Shown: positions 15,401 through 23,897, counted from the stretch's first letter. The stretch is DNA of 64,000 bases from Clostridium algoriphilum (GCF_020443705.1 NZ_JAIZZK010000018.1:25704-89703), one strand, 5' to 3'. The notes: generated by a model not told the origin, from the sequence alone. Program-made: numbers and translations.

Positions 15401-15934
15401 TTATAATTTTTCTGCATTCTTATAAACTTTACTAATTTCGTCTTTCGAGATGAATGCTGATAATAAATAAGCTATGATTATTATGCCTGGGATGTCTATT
15501 AGCAATCTTATTATTGCAAACCTACTTCCAAGTGCGGATACCTCAAATAATAACATTGGTATTTTAGTTGTAGACCAAGCTCCTATGAAAATAAGAATAT
15601 TGCTAAATTTCACCCCTTTCTTCATAAAAACCGCCGCTACTGGAAATGCTCCATAGAGTGGCCCCGCTGCTGCTGAGCCAATAATTATTGAAAGAATTAT
15701 ACCCTTAATTCCAGAACCTTCACCCATATATTTCATCATAGTTTGTCTTGGAATCCAGATATCAAGTAACCCTAAAAGTACAAAAACCGGCGGTATAACG
15801 AGCGCCATCTCCTTAAAACTATAGGCTGCAATACTAAAGGATTTCATTCCAAGATTAGCATTAAAAATAGTAAGGATACCTACTGCAATTACAGCTACAA
15901 TAAAGAATTTATATCTTTTTAATAAATTTTTCAT
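15401..15934 (-). CDS. Permease half-protein (UPF0718-like), subunit A
   Basis: A 177-residue membrane protein with about five helices and the signature region IIGSAAAGPLYGAFPVAAVFMKKG, found once per half in UPF0718/ArsP-like permeases. The preceding segment LGLLDIWIPRQTMMKYMGEGSG resembles the amphipathic entry of each half. It is encoded 5 nt after the other half-size permease (15940-16416), so together they likely form one heterodimeric transporter. The cargo may be a metalloid or metal, by neighbourhood only. Confidence 0.78.
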   Translation of the reverse strand: MKNLLKRYKFFIVAVIAVGILTIFNANLGMKSFSIAAYSFKEMALVIPPVFVLLGLLDIWIPRQTMMKYMGEGSGIKGIILSIIIGSAAAGPLYGAFPVAAVFMKKGVKFSNILIFIGAWSTTKIPMLLFEVSALGSRFAIIRLLIDIPGIIIIAYLLSAFISKDEISKVYKNAEKL

Positions 15935-15939
15935 ACCCC

Positions 15940-16416
15940 TTAAACCACCTTTCCAATGATATATGCCACTATAAATGAAAATAGGAAAGCATACGAATTT
16001 CTAAGAATCGTTAGTTTCTTACCAAAATATTTAATTTCCACCGGTATAGTAACAACCCCTACCATCATGAGTGTTGATAAAAAGGCACCTATTTGCATGT
16101 AACCTGCGCCGTTTTGTAGTAGTAAGGCTGCTGTTGGAAATGCAACAAACCCAGGTATTAAGGTTATAGACCCAACTATAGCTGCAATTATAACTCCAAA
16201 GAATCCTGAATTATTTCCAATCATATTTGATATTACCTGTGGATTTAATATTGCTAGTAAAACACCCACCAGCATAATAATCCCTAGAAATTCTGGTAAA
16301 ATATTTTCAAATGCTTTCCATGCCTTTTTCAGTGCCATTTTTGTTTTCTTCTTGTCTTTGTAATATGAAATAACTAATAATAAAATTGTTATCCCATACA
16401 AAATGTAATTGCTCAT
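15940..16416 (-). CDS. Permease half-protein (UPF0718-like), subunit B
   Basis: A 158-residue membrane protein with about five helices. VGSITLIPGFVAFPTAALLLQNG matches the repeat region of its partner, and GVVTIPVEIKYFGKK forms the end helix. GGAGGAA precedes the ATG. It is first in the unit permease B, permease A, CDF, MFS (all minus strand with short gaps). The upstream AT-rich region (16480-16510) contains an ACTTATA...TTATAGT motif like those near the arsR genes. Confidence 0.78.
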   Translation of the reverse strand: MSNYILYGITILLLVISYYKDKKKTKMALKKAWKAFENILPEFLGIIMLVGVLLAILNPQVISNMIGNNSGFFGVIIAAIVGSITLIPGFVAFPTAALLLQNGAGYMQIGAFLSTLMMVGVVTIPVEIKYFGKKLTILRNSYAFLFSFIVAYIIGKVV

Positions 16417-16654
16417 TTAAATTCCTCCTTTCTTTTAAATTTATTAGATCCAACCAGATTACTTATATCATTAACCTTATAACTATATAATTAATTACTT
16501 ATATTGTTATAGTATTCTGAATCACTAATAATGTCAATGTTTTATCAAAAGTATTTTTAATAATTTAAAATTTTTAACTAAATACTCTAATTTTATAGTT
16601 TATTGTAATAATGATTTCAATGCATAAATATTTAATTATCTTAAAAAAAGTAAT

Positions 16655-16694
16655 AAAGATATAAGTCTAGTATTTATACTAGACTTATATCTTT
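16655..16694 (-). terminator. Terminator after arsM
   Basis: Perfect 16-bp arms AAAGATATAAGTCTAG and CTAGACTTATATCTTT around an 8-nt loop. It follows the arsM stop on the minus strand. Confidence 0.85.
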
Positions 16695-16719
16695 AATTTA
16701 TGCTCCTTGTATTTAATTC

Positions 16720-17514
16720 TTATTTCTTCTTTGCTTCGATAATATAAGAAGCCACAAATTCCTCAATGTTTTTACCAGGAGCCCATGATTTAAGAATTTC
16801 TCTACTATTATCCTTAGGTATCATTTCAACATTACTGAACCCAACGCTTAGGAGCATTCCTCGTATATTCTCAATATATTCAGCTCCCGCAATACAACCT
16901 GCCATCATGCTTAGGTCATCTTTTACATGATGAGGTAATTCGGCAGTTGCCACAACATCAGAAATAGACAATCTTCCACCAGATTTTAAAACCCTATATG
17001 CTTCTTTAAAAACTTTTTCTTTTTCCAAAGACAGATTAATTACACAATTTGAAATAATTACATCAATCGACGCATCTGCAACAGGTAAATTCTCAATTTC
17101 ACCTAACCTGAACTCCATATTGGTATATCCGCTTTTTCGAAGATTATTTCTTGATAGTTTAATCATTTCAGGTGTCATATCAACTCCAATTACATATCCC
17201 ATTTCTCCCACCTGCCTTCTTGCAAGAAAACAATCAAATCCTCCTCCACTCCCTAAGTCAAGAACGGTTTCCACTTCTTTCAATGCTGCAATGGCTATTG
17301 GGTTTCCACAACCGAGTCCCATATTAGCTTCAATTGGTACACCTAAAAGGTCTTCTTCTGAGTAACCCAAATTAATAGTATTTCCTTTTATATCCATTGC
17401 ATTGTCATTACAACAACCGGACCCACAGGCACAATCGCCCCCTTTAACACCTTTTATTGCAATATTAGCATAATTTTTTCGAATATGTTCTCTGATTTCT
17501 TCATTATTACCCAT
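16720..17514 (-). CDS. arsM: Arsenite S-adenosylmethionine methyltransferase
   Basis: ArsM methylates As(III) using SAM, in the cytoplasm. The 264-residue sequence has SAM motif VLDLGSGGGFDC (residues 84-95) and the three family arsenic-binding cysteines at 69 (GLGCGNP), 157 (ISNCVIN) and 207 (AGCIAG). An extra N-terminal cluster CACGSGCC (28-35) could take part in metalloid capture. It lies downstream of sigZ, which has its own terminator, so arsM probably has a separate promoter. With ArsP and ArsR nearby it forms a methylated-arsenic handling set. Confidence 0.95.
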   Translation of the reverse strand: MGNNEEIREHIRKNYANIAIKGVKGGDCACGSGCCNDNAMDIKGNTINLGYSEEDLLGVPIEANMGLGCGNPIAIAALKEVETVLDLGSGGGFDCFLARRQVGEMGYVIGVDMTPEMIKLSRNNLRKSGYTNMEFRLGEIENLPVADASIDVIISNCVINLSLEKEKVFKEAYRVLKSGGRLSISDVVATAELPHHVKDDLSMMAGCIAGAEYIENIRGMLLSVGFSNVEMIPKDNSREILKSWAPGKNIEEFVASYIIEAKKK

Positions 17515-17580
17515 TTAAATCACCCTCCATTTATTTTTTAATATTGGACTATTCATATATACAGACGGAAGAAAAGAAAA

Positions 17581-17624
17581 AAGGACGCAAATACTTGTCA
17601 TTTATATTAACAAGATTTGCATCC
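17581..17624 (-). terminator. Terminator overlapping sigZ 3' end
   Basis: On the minus strand, GGATGCAAATCTTG (last sigZ codons) pairs with CAAGTATTTGCGTCC, followed by a T-run. The stop codon lies in the loop. Confidence 0.75.
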
Positions 17625-18161
17625 CTTTGTTTTATATTTGTAGTCAATAATATTTCCAGTTTTATCGAATTCCAGACTGCAACAATCTAAAATCATATCC
17701 TTAAGCATTTTACGTCCTCGTTGAACCCTGGATTTTGCACCCGATAAAGAAATTCCTAATTGCTCACTTAATTCTTTTTGAGTAATATTTTTATATTCTG
17801 TCAGTATTATTGCTTGTTTATATTTTTCTGGCAGATGGTTTATCATAGGTTTTAAACAACCTAATATTTCCTCATTCATAGAAAAATTTTCATCTGTTAC
17901 CTTTATCGAATCCTCTATTAATTCGATCTCTTTTATATAATTATTGTTACGATAAAAGTCAATAATCGTATTCTTAGCAATCCTATATATCCATGCATGC
18001 AATTTTTGTTTATCTTTTAAAGTGACTATATTACTATTGATTTTTAAAAATACCTCCTGCAAAATATCCTCATTATCCTGTTGATTTGAAATCCTTTTGC
18101 TAATGAACTTTTTAAGTGGTATGCTAAATTCTTCCCAAAGGCTTGGTACTTTTATATCCAA
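17607..18161 (-). CDS. sigZ: RNA polymerase sigma factor SigZ (ECF type)
   Basis: This 184-residue factor has region 2 (DNEDILQEVFLKI, then HAWIYRIAKNTIIDFYR) and region 4 (LPEKYKQAIILTEYKNITQKELSEQLGIS, then SRVQRGRKML). The tail carries four cysteines at 160, 161, 181 and 184 (DCCSLEF and GCKSC), a SigZ family feature that could sense thiols or metalloids. No anti-sigma gene is adjacent. The start is TTG at 18161 with GGGTGATG upstream. It sits between arsM and the ArsP/redox genes, so its regulon may include them; this is inference. Confidence 0.9.
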   Translation of the reverse strand: MDIKVPSLWEEFSIPLKKFISKRISNQQDNEDILQEVFLKINSNIVTLKDKQKLHAWIYRIAKNTIIDFYRNNNYIKEIELIEDSIKVTDENFSMNEEILGCLKPMINHLPEKYKQAIILTEYKNITQKELSEQLGISLSGAKSRVQRGRKMLKDMILDCCSLEFDKTGNIIDYKYKTKGCKSC

Positions 18162-18227
18162 GTTTCATCACCCGTTCCAATCAATAATTATATGAAAATA
18201 TATTATATACCTAATTATAAAGATAAA

Positions 18228-18455
18228 TTATAAATATTTTTTAATTTCATCAGATGATGGCACTCTGCCCATTATCTTCACTTTTTCATCAATTACTAGA
18301 GCAGGTGTCTTCATAACTCCATAAGCCATAATTTCTTTGAAATCAGTAACCTTTTCTATAGTTGCCTCAATACCTAACTCCTTTATTGCCTTTTTTGTGT
18401 TTTCCTCTAATTTTTTGCAACTAGAACATCCTGAACCTAAAACTTTAATTATCAT
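18228..18455 (-). CDS. Redox-active disulfide (thioredoxin-like) protein
   Basis: A 75-residue minimal thioredoxin fold of the 'small redox-active disulfide protein 2' type. The active site is Cys10-Ser-Ser-Cys13 (LGSGCSSCKKLEE) and the cis-Pro segment is VMKTPALVIDEK. It follows the ArsP gene by about 30 nt with AGGAGGAAA before its ATG. Members are regularly encoded beside UPF0718/ArsP permeases and probably supply reducing power or bind the thiophilic cargo. Confidence 0.9.
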   Translation of the reverse strand: MIIKVLGSGCSSCKKLEENTKKAIKELGIEATIEKVTDFKEIMAYGVMKTPALVIDEKVKIMGRVPSSDEIKKYL

Positions 18456-18485
18456 AATATTTCCTCCTCTTAAACTTTTAATATT

Positions 18486-19511
18486 TTAAACAAGTAAAAA
18501 TGAAAATGCATTGAATAAATATCCAATTATAATTATACCTGTTGCAACTATAGCTACAAATATAGTTAATAATTTAGGCTTTACAACCTTACTAAGCATA
18601 ATTATTGATGGAAGTGAAAGCGCTGTTACTGCCATCATAAATGATAATACTGTGCCGATACCTACACCTTTTCCAAATAAAGCTTCTGCTATTGGTAATG
18701 TGCCAAAGATGTCAGCATACATTGGTATACCTACGGCAGTAGCAAGTAATACTGCAAAAGGATTATTGTTTCCAACTACAGTTTCTATTATTGATTGAGG
18801 TATCCAATTGTGAATTGCAGCACCGATCCCAACACCGATTAAAACATATAACCAAACCTTATGAAATACATCTTTTACCTGTTCTTTTGAATAAGATATT
18901 CGCTCAGGCCTAGTCATTTCAATTACTTCAACATCAACATCTTCAATTTCTTGTACATAGCCTTCTACATATTTTTCAAGATGTAATCTATCAATAATAG
19001 TTCCACCAATAACTGCTAAAATCAATCCTACAACAACATAGGCTATAGCAATTTTAGCACCAAAGAAAGACATTAAAATTAATAATGATGCCAAATCTAC
19101 GAGTGGCGAAGATATAAGAAACGAAAAAGTTATCCCAAGTGGTAGTCCTGCGGCGTTGAATCCTATAAATATTGGGATACTAGAGCAACTACAAAATGGT
19201 GTAATGGTTCCAAGTAAAGCCCCTAGTATATTTCCCTTAATCCCTTTAATATTTCCAAGAATTTTTTTTGTTCTTTCTGGTGGAAAATAACTTTGAATAT
19301 AGGATATAAGGAAAATTAACACCGATAACAGTATAAATATTTTTATAGTGTCATAAAAGAAAAAGTGTATGCTACCTCCTAGTCTTTCTTTGATTGATAG
19401 TCCAAATACATTTTCTACAAGGCCTTGAATAAGATTTGAGAGCCAAGTCATTTTTAAAATTTCATTATTGATCCAACCAAATATTTGCGAAATTACATTC
19501 ATATTAGTCAC
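18486..19511 (-). CDS. arsP: ArsP/UPF0718 permease
   Basis: This 341-residue protein with about eight to ten helices carries the family signature TITPFCSCSSIPIFIGF (Cys107, Cys109) and the repeat-half signature GIPMYADIFGTLPIAEAL. ArsP exports trivalent organoarsenicals such as methylarsenite in characterised cases. A charged cytoplasmic loop (residues about 185-220, EGYVQEIEDVDVEVIEM) separates the halves. It lies after arsR (19548-19907) in the same unit, and the arsM gene nearby would generate suitable substrate. Other thiophilic cargo cannot be excluded. Confidence 0.87.
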   Translation of the reverse strand: MTNMNVISQIFGWINNEILKMTWLSNLIQGLVENVFGLSIKERLGGSIHFFFYDTIKIFILLSVLIFLISYIQSYFPPERTKKILGNIKGIKGNILGALLGTITPFCSCSSIPIFIGFNAAGLPLGITFSFLISSPLVDLASLLILMSFFGAKIAIAYVVVGLILAVIGGTIIDRLHLEKYVEGYVQEIEDVDVEVIEMTRPERISYSKEQVKDVFHKVWLYVLIGVGIGAAIHNWIPQSIIETVVGNNNPFAVLLATAVGIPMYADIFGTLPIAEALFGKGVGIGTVLSFMMAVTALSLPSIIMLSKVVKPKLLTIFVAIVATGIIIIGYLFNAFSFLLV

Positions 19512-19547
19512 CTACCTTTATAATGTTTTCTAAGTTTTTCTATAAAA

Positions 19548-19907
19548 TTAACTGTTCGGGGTACATTTTTTTTTGAACATTTCAGTATATTCATCACCTT
19601 TTTCAAGGATTTCTAAATCCTTTTTCACCGTAGAGTAATTTTCTGGGTTTAAGATTATTTTTTCAAGTATCTCATTTAAAAGCTCATTATCTTTGTCAAT
19701 GCGATAGTATATAAATTGTTCTTGCCTTTCATCTTTTACAAAGCCCATATCGCGAAGCTTACTTAAGTGCTTTGAAATTTTAGGCTGAGGTTCTTCTAAT
19801 ATTCCTTGAATTTGGCATACACAGAGCTTTTTATGATATAGCAAGACTAAAATTCTAAGTCTTGTTTCGTCAGATAACACTTTAAATAAATTCATTAGTT
19901 TCTCCAT
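19548..19907 (-). CDS. arsR: ArsR-family arsenic-responsive repressor
   Basis: This 119-residue repressor has the metal site LCVCQI (the classical CxC of ArsR, around positions 29 and 31 from this start), recognition helix QPKISKHLSKLRDMGFV and wing EQFIYYRI. A further Cys lies near the C-terminus (KKCTPNS). The ATG at 19907 is preferred: AAAGGAT is 9 nt upstream, whereas the GTG at 19916 abuts it. First gene of the arsR-arsP-redox unit. A perfect inverted repeat at 19943-19976 lies in its promoter region. Confidence 0.9.
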   Translation of the reverse strand: MEKLMNLFKVLSDETRLRILVLLYHKKLCVCQIQGILEEPQPKISKHLSKLRDMGFVKDERQEQFIYYRIDKDNELLNEILEKIILNPENYSTVKKDLEILEKGDEYTEMFKKKCTPNS

Positions 19908-19942
19908 TAGTTTCACATCCTTTAAGTTAAATCAAATAATCC

Positions 19943-19976
19943 TATGCTTATATTCTCATATGGGTATATAAGCATA
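19943..19976. promoter_or_regulatory. ArsR operator: perfect 11-bp inverted repeat
   Basis: TATGCTTATAT and ATATAAGCATA are perfect arms with a 12-nt spacer, 36 nt upstream of arsR. The inner CTTATA/TATAAG is shared with the operator at 13359-13396. Confidence 0.65.
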
Positions 19977-20062
19977 GTATTCCTGAATGGACTATTTGTC
20001 AACTATTTTTATTGCTTTTTTATTTGAATCTCCATTGTTAAAAGTTTATATGCTGTTAAGCA

Positions 20063-20170
20063 TTAAGTTAAATTTAACTGAAATCTAACCAAATAGTTAA
20101 CAAATATATTTGCTTGTTTTTTTTTGATGAATATATCAAAATATAGTTCGTTTGAAATATACAATTTCAT
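20063..20170 (-). CDS. Small ORF (35 aa)
   Basis: AAGGAGG stands 7 nt before an ATG that opens a 35-codon frame (MKLYISNELYFDIFI...), rich in aromatic and Lys residues. The hairpin 20189-20208 lies just upstream of the ribosome site. I do not recognise it. It may be the 5' end of a gene cut off by rearrangement, since the region is full of fragments. Confidence 0.3.
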   Translation of the reverse strand: MKLYISNELYFDIFIKKKQANIFVNYLVRFQLNLT

Positions 20171-20188
20171 AGTCATTCCTCCTTTTTA

Positions 20189-20220
20189 GCCTAGCATAAT
20201 TGCTAGGCCTTTTTGTTTTT
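20189..20220 (+). terminator. Plus-strand terminator at fragment boundary
   Basis: GCCTAGCA-TAAT-TGCTAGGC followed by CTTTTTGTTTTTT. The ArsR remnant begins right after its T-run, so the terminator marks a rearrangement joint. Confidence 0.75.
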
Positions 20221-20222
20221 TA

Positions 20223-20588
20223 AGGAAGGCAAGGCTTTGCTATGACCATATTGCCGGAAAATTAGGAATAAAGCTTACAGAAGCTCTTTTAAAAGCCCAC
20301 TATATAAACTTAAAAAATGATATATTTTATATTACTGAATTAGGTATAAATAAACTAGTTGAATTAGAAATAATAAACCAAGACATGGAAAATATAAAAG
20401 ATCAAAGTGGAATTAAATGTTATGATTGGAGTGAAAATAGTTATCATATAGCTGGTAAACTGGGATATACTCTTGCCAATGGATTGATTAAATTATGTTG
20501 GATTAAAAAATCTACAATAAGTAGGGAATTAAAAATTACACAAAAAGGTAAAGTGAATTTATACAAGAACTTTGATATAGAATTGTAA
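20223..20588 (+). pseudogene. ArsR-type regulator, C-terminal remnant
   Basis: The frame runs open from the terminator to 20588. It encodes the second half of the long (about 220-residue) ArsR class: KARLCYDHIAGKLGI, then KCYDWSENSYHIAGKLGYTLA with LCWIKK and ending in FDIEL. The N-terminal DNA-binding domain is missing, and no start codon or ribosome site fits. The only long ATG-started piece begins at 20385. This is a dead regulator. Confidence 0.8.
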
Positions 20589-20614
20589 AATTAGAAAAGT
20601 ACGTTAAATGAATA

Positions 20615-20820
20615 GGTTTGGATTCAGATGCTGAGCCGATAAAAGCTAGAAGTATGCCTAAGGGTATATGGAAGCTCTTAAATATTTTGATAAAATAAAG
20701 ATGCCTTCTACTGGACCCCATAATAGTGAATATCATAAACTAATTGGTATCATCAATGAATTTAAAAGAGTATCCAATGAAATCATGGGAAACATAAAAT
20801 TATATAATCTGACTTGCTAA
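20615..20820 (+). pseudogene. Decayed coding fragment, unrecognised
   Basis: A readable stretch GLDSDAEPIKARSMPKGIW, then after a frameshift near 20670 ALKYFDKIKMPSTGPHN and SEYHKLIGIINEFKRVSNEIMG, up to a stop at 20820. The composition and continuity across the shift look like the C-terminus of a real protein. I do not recognise which. Confidence 0.45.
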
Positions 20821-20879
20821 TATTTTATAATTCTGCAAGAAACGGTAGTTTCGTATCCATTACTTATTAAGATAATAAA

Positions 20880-21055
20880 TATATATAAACTACAACCTCT
20901 TTTTCTCATTTCTCTTATTAAAGTACTTTTAGATATAGTTGTTACCTCTACAACTTCTGTGTAACTGCTAGTTCTAAGCATTTTAATAGCATTATCTTAG
21001 CTCCTGAACTAAATTATCTTCTTTCAGCTTGTTCATATTTTTCGTTTTTTAACTG
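20880..21055 (-). pseudogene. Possible HTH-protein remnant
   Basis: On the minus strand, pieces in two frames read [25 protein letters not shown] and [18 protein letters not shown], interrupted by stops. The last piece resembles a helix-turn-helix. Low confidence; the family is unknown. Confidence 0.25.
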
Positions 21056-21102
21056 GATAATTAACTTAATAGTTTATATTATTTGGTTGAAAAAGCGAAG
21101 TA

Positions 21103-21504
21103 ATTATTATTGCTCAAGCAATTGGAAGATGGGGGAGTTTTTTTAATTCAGAAGCCCATGGAGGCCCTGTATCTTATAACTTTATTAAAAATTTTCCACA
21201 CTTCATACAACAAGGTATGCATATAGACGGAATTTATTATCATCCTACTTTTTTATATGAATCTATATGGGATTTTACTGTGTTTATAATACTAATGGTT
21301 ATTTTAAGAAAGACTAAAAAAGTTGGAATTGTATTTTTTACTTATGTAGGTTTATATTCTATATGAAGATTTTTTATAGAAGGACTAAGGACAGATAGTT
21401 TAATGTTTGGTTCTTTCAGGATTGCTCAGCTAGTAAGTTTATTGGGAATAGTAATCTGGGTGACATACTTAATTTTATCTAAGAATAAAAAAACAGAGCT
21501 TTAA
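21103..21504 (+). pseudogene. lgt: Prolipoprotein diacylglyceryl transferase remnant
   Basis: The C-terminal half of Lgt is readable: [19 protein letters not shown] (the Lgt signature region with the essential Arg and Asn), [12 protein letters not shown] and [15 protein letters not shown] at 21364-21366 replaces the codon, probably Trp, in [15 protein letters not shown]. The N-terminal half (about 110 residues) is absent. Two independent lesions make it non-functional; the intact lgt must lie elsewhere. Confidence 0.88.
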
Positions 21505-21518
21505 TATGTGGGAGGTAT

Positions 21519-21659
21519 ATGATGACAAGTACTATATTGTTTGTTTTGATAGGAATTGTCGCAGGAATATTAAGTGGGATGTTTGGTATAGGTGGCGGAG
21601 TTATAATTGTACCTGCATTAATGTTTTTAATATCTCTTAAAATGATATTTTCAAAATAA
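21519..21659 (+). pseudogene. TauE/SafE (TSUP) permease, N-terminal remnant
   Basis: GGAGG precedes ATG at 21519. The first 46 codons encode ILFVLIGIVAGILSGMFGI and GGGVIIVPALMF, the TSUP first-helix signature, then a stop. No later TSUP helices can be read cleanly downstream (21660-21850 has scattered hydrophobic codons with stops). It lies 14 nt after the lgt remnant. Confidence 0.75.
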
Positions 21660-21916
21660 ATTTTACATAAAACGGTTGGACTTAAAAAAAGCAATATGTA
21701 CACAGTTTTACTCCTTACAATGTTTTAAATCGGCATAATTATAGGCCCTTATAGTGCTGCCATACTAAGCACTAGAGAACCTATAGTGAGTATTATACTT
21801 ATAGTTTGAATGTGAAATGAATATGTGTTCTGTACAATATTAGATGTGTATTAATTTTATTCTCCTTAATAACCCTTACATTGGTAAAAAGGGATGTTTA
21901 GCTTACGAATGTGGTA

Positions 21917-22633
21917 TTATCTCATTTTACTTTCCATTAGTAATTTAGATACACCAGTTTTTTCCCACTCTTCTACTTGTTCAATTGCTTGCTGAGGATT
22001 ATTACCGAGGCCCACAAGAACTCCCGATAATATAAATTCTTGAAATAAGTGCTCCATATTAATTCCTTGTTTTTGCTCTGCTAGAGCTCTTACTACAAGG
22101 GGATTTATATATTTCACCCAGTCATCAGGGCTAAATTTGCTTGTATCTATAGCAGATGCCATAATTGGGTATAAGTCTCTTTGCATGTTATTGTTGTTTA
22201 ATGTATATAAGTAATTGTATTTAGCACTATGCTTTATTTCGTCAGTTATAATGTTGAAAAGTATATCTCTATACATTCTAGATGGAAGCCCTCTTCTGAT
22301 TTCTCTATATCTTTCTACAGCACCCAGTTCTCCAAACAAAGCCTTTTTAATACCATCAAGGTAAGAAATCGGCTTCACAAATTCCTCATCTACACCAGGT
22401 GGTACATCTACACCAGTGATGTTTTTATATATTTGTCTAAACATTTTATTATGTCCGCGTTCATCATCTCGTATAGATGCAATAATTTTCTTTTCATCTT
22501 CTGTAGGAGCAACGCTTATTAAATAGTCATAGAATAATTCATCTTCTCTTTCACCTTGAACAGCTGCTTTAACCCCTTCCAGGGATTTTTCCAATAAATT
22601 CACATCATACATCATATATGGATTTCTGTACAT
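21917..22633 (-). CDS. Ferritin-like diiron protein
   Basis: This 238-residue protein is a ferritin-like four-helix bundle with diiron ligand motifs spread over the helices: EREDELFYDYL, DDERGHNKMF, GELGAVERYREI and TDEIKHSAKYNYL. Length and pattern match the clostridial rubrerythrin-related proteins that lack the rubredoxin tail, probably acting in peroxide or metal stress. The C-terminal helix (EQVEEWEKTGVSKLL) is extra. A GGAGG ribosome site precedes the start. It has its own transcript. Confidence 0.8.
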   Translation of the reverse strand: MYRNPYMMYDVNLLEKSLEGVKAAVQGEREDELFYDYLISVAPTEDEKKIIASIRDDERGHNKMFRQIYKNITGVDVPPGVDEEFVKPISYLDGIKKALFGELGAVERYREIRRGLPSRMYRDILFNIITDEIKHSAKYNYLYTLNNNNMQRDLYPIMASAIDTSKFSPDDWVKYINPLVVRALAEQKQGINMEHLFQEFILSGVLVGLGNNPQQAIEQVEEWEKTGVSKLLMESKMR

Positions 22634-22795
22634 ATAAACCTCCTAGTGAATAATAATTTTATTATTTACCTAATTGTTAAATCGATACTATGTATAATAT
22701 GAAAAACGTATTCTAATTATGACAAAGACAATATTATTACAATAAATTGCATTAGATTCAGAAATATCGGTTAAAATATCTCAGAGGTGGTTTAA

Positions 22796-22990
22796 ATGAA
22801 ATGTAATATTGGTAGAACTGAACAAATTGTTAGAATTGTAATCGGAGTTGCAGCCGTTCTATTAGGTCTATACTACAAAAGCTGGTGGGGGGTTGTTGGC
22901 ATCGTACCGATAATAACAGGTTTGATTCGCTACTGTCCCCTTAGTGATGTCTTAGGAATTTCGACTTGTGACGTTAAAAATAAGCAATAG
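22796..22990 (+). CDS. DUF2892 (YgaP-like) membrane protein
   Basis: This 64-residue protein matches the membrane segment of the YgaP/DUF2892 family: MKCNIGRTEQIVRIVIG, a helical pair with GLYYKSWWGVVG, and the terminal GLIRYCPLSDVLGISTC. Cys at 3, 47 and 58 are typical. The role is unknown; fusions to rhodanese suggest sulfur or thiol handling. GAGGTGG lies before the start. It is divergent from the ferritin-like gene. Confidence 0.9.
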   Translation: MKCNIGRTEQIVRIVIGVAAVLLGLYYKSWWGVVGIVPIITGLIRYCPLSDVLGISTCDVKNKQ

Positions 22991-23126
22991 TCCCCTCTCC
23001 TACAGCATTTAATTCAATGCTAAGTTTTTTTTGCAGTCAAGCAATCCATTCTACAAGAACATAATGCATAGTAGTGTTTTTTACAACAAATAGCTTCCCC
23101 TTATATAATAAAAAGGAAGCTATCTG

Positions 23127-23534
23127 TTACCCTGCTACTACCCCTACCTTAGGTAATTTATCGAGTATTTTTGAATCACCATGGCAGGTATTAAACTCCT
23201 CCGTTACGTCTTTTCCCGCAGACACACCAAAATGAACACCACCAGCCCAAGCTTTAACTGAACTTACGTCATAAACTATTCCATTTATAGCTACATAGGC
23301 AGGATTACCCCCAATACCATTGTATTTTGATAATTCCTCTAATGTGAATGTTTGCTGTCTTTCACCAATATCTTCAAAAATATGATTATTCATATTTCTG
23401 TATGTGTTATACATTGAATTTCCTTCCATGTTGTTGTAGTCTTCACAATAGATTTTAAAGTAAGACTTTGGGAACTTACATAGTGGGCAAAAATTAGGGG
23501 CCTCTTTTCCTATATGAATATATCCACAATTCAT
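23127..23534 (-). CDS. Rubredoxin-like plus cytochrome b5-like protein, 5' end damaged
   Basis: Residues 1-28 are a rubredoxin-type knuckle of the rubrerythrin tail class (CGYIHIG then CPLCKFPKSYF). Residues 62-135 are a cytochrome b5-like heme/steroid-binding domain (FTLEELSKYNG, AINGIVYDVSSVKAWAGG, HFGVSAGKDVTEEFNTCHG). The frame upstream of the ATG reads VWQC, which would supply the missing first Cys of the CxxC pair, but it hits TGA four codons earlier without a start codon. There is no Shine-Dalgarno before 23534. The gene has probably lost its true start through a small indel; the b5 part is intact. Confidence 0.7.
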   Translation of the reverse strand: MNCGYIHIGKEAPNFCPLCKFPKSYFKIYCEDYNNMEGNSMYNTYRNMNNHIFEDIGERQQTFTLEELSKYNGIGGNPAYVAINGIVYDVSSVKAWAGGVHFGVSAGKDVTEEFNTCHGDSKILDKLPKVGVVAG

Positions 23535-23897
23535 ACATTGCCATACTATTCATTATTTAAGAACGAGTACATGTGAACTCAACGAGTAAATGGTATACGT
23601 GTATATGGGAAGATAAAGCTCCTTTGAGCAAACTTTATTCTCGTTACACCTGTTTATTTTCATATTTGTAACCTTTCCTTATAATAGTTCCTTTTAAAAT
23701 AAACTTAATGTTTAGAGAAACAAAAACATACTAAAGTGTAACATATTATGGTAATATAGTGTAAGAAATTACAATGCGTTGTAGTGATCTGTAAAATGCG
23801 TATATCTATTTTTCTAGAAGGGATTATGTCCTAAATATGCTTACGAATCAAAGCACAAAGTACTTGTAAACTTATAAAAATAAATAAGAGGTGTCCT
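23535..23897. other. Intergenic, no gene recognised
   Basis: AT-rich spacer between divergent genes. No coding frame or strong hairpin was seen. It should contain the promoter for the UPF0182 gene. Confidence 0.4.
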
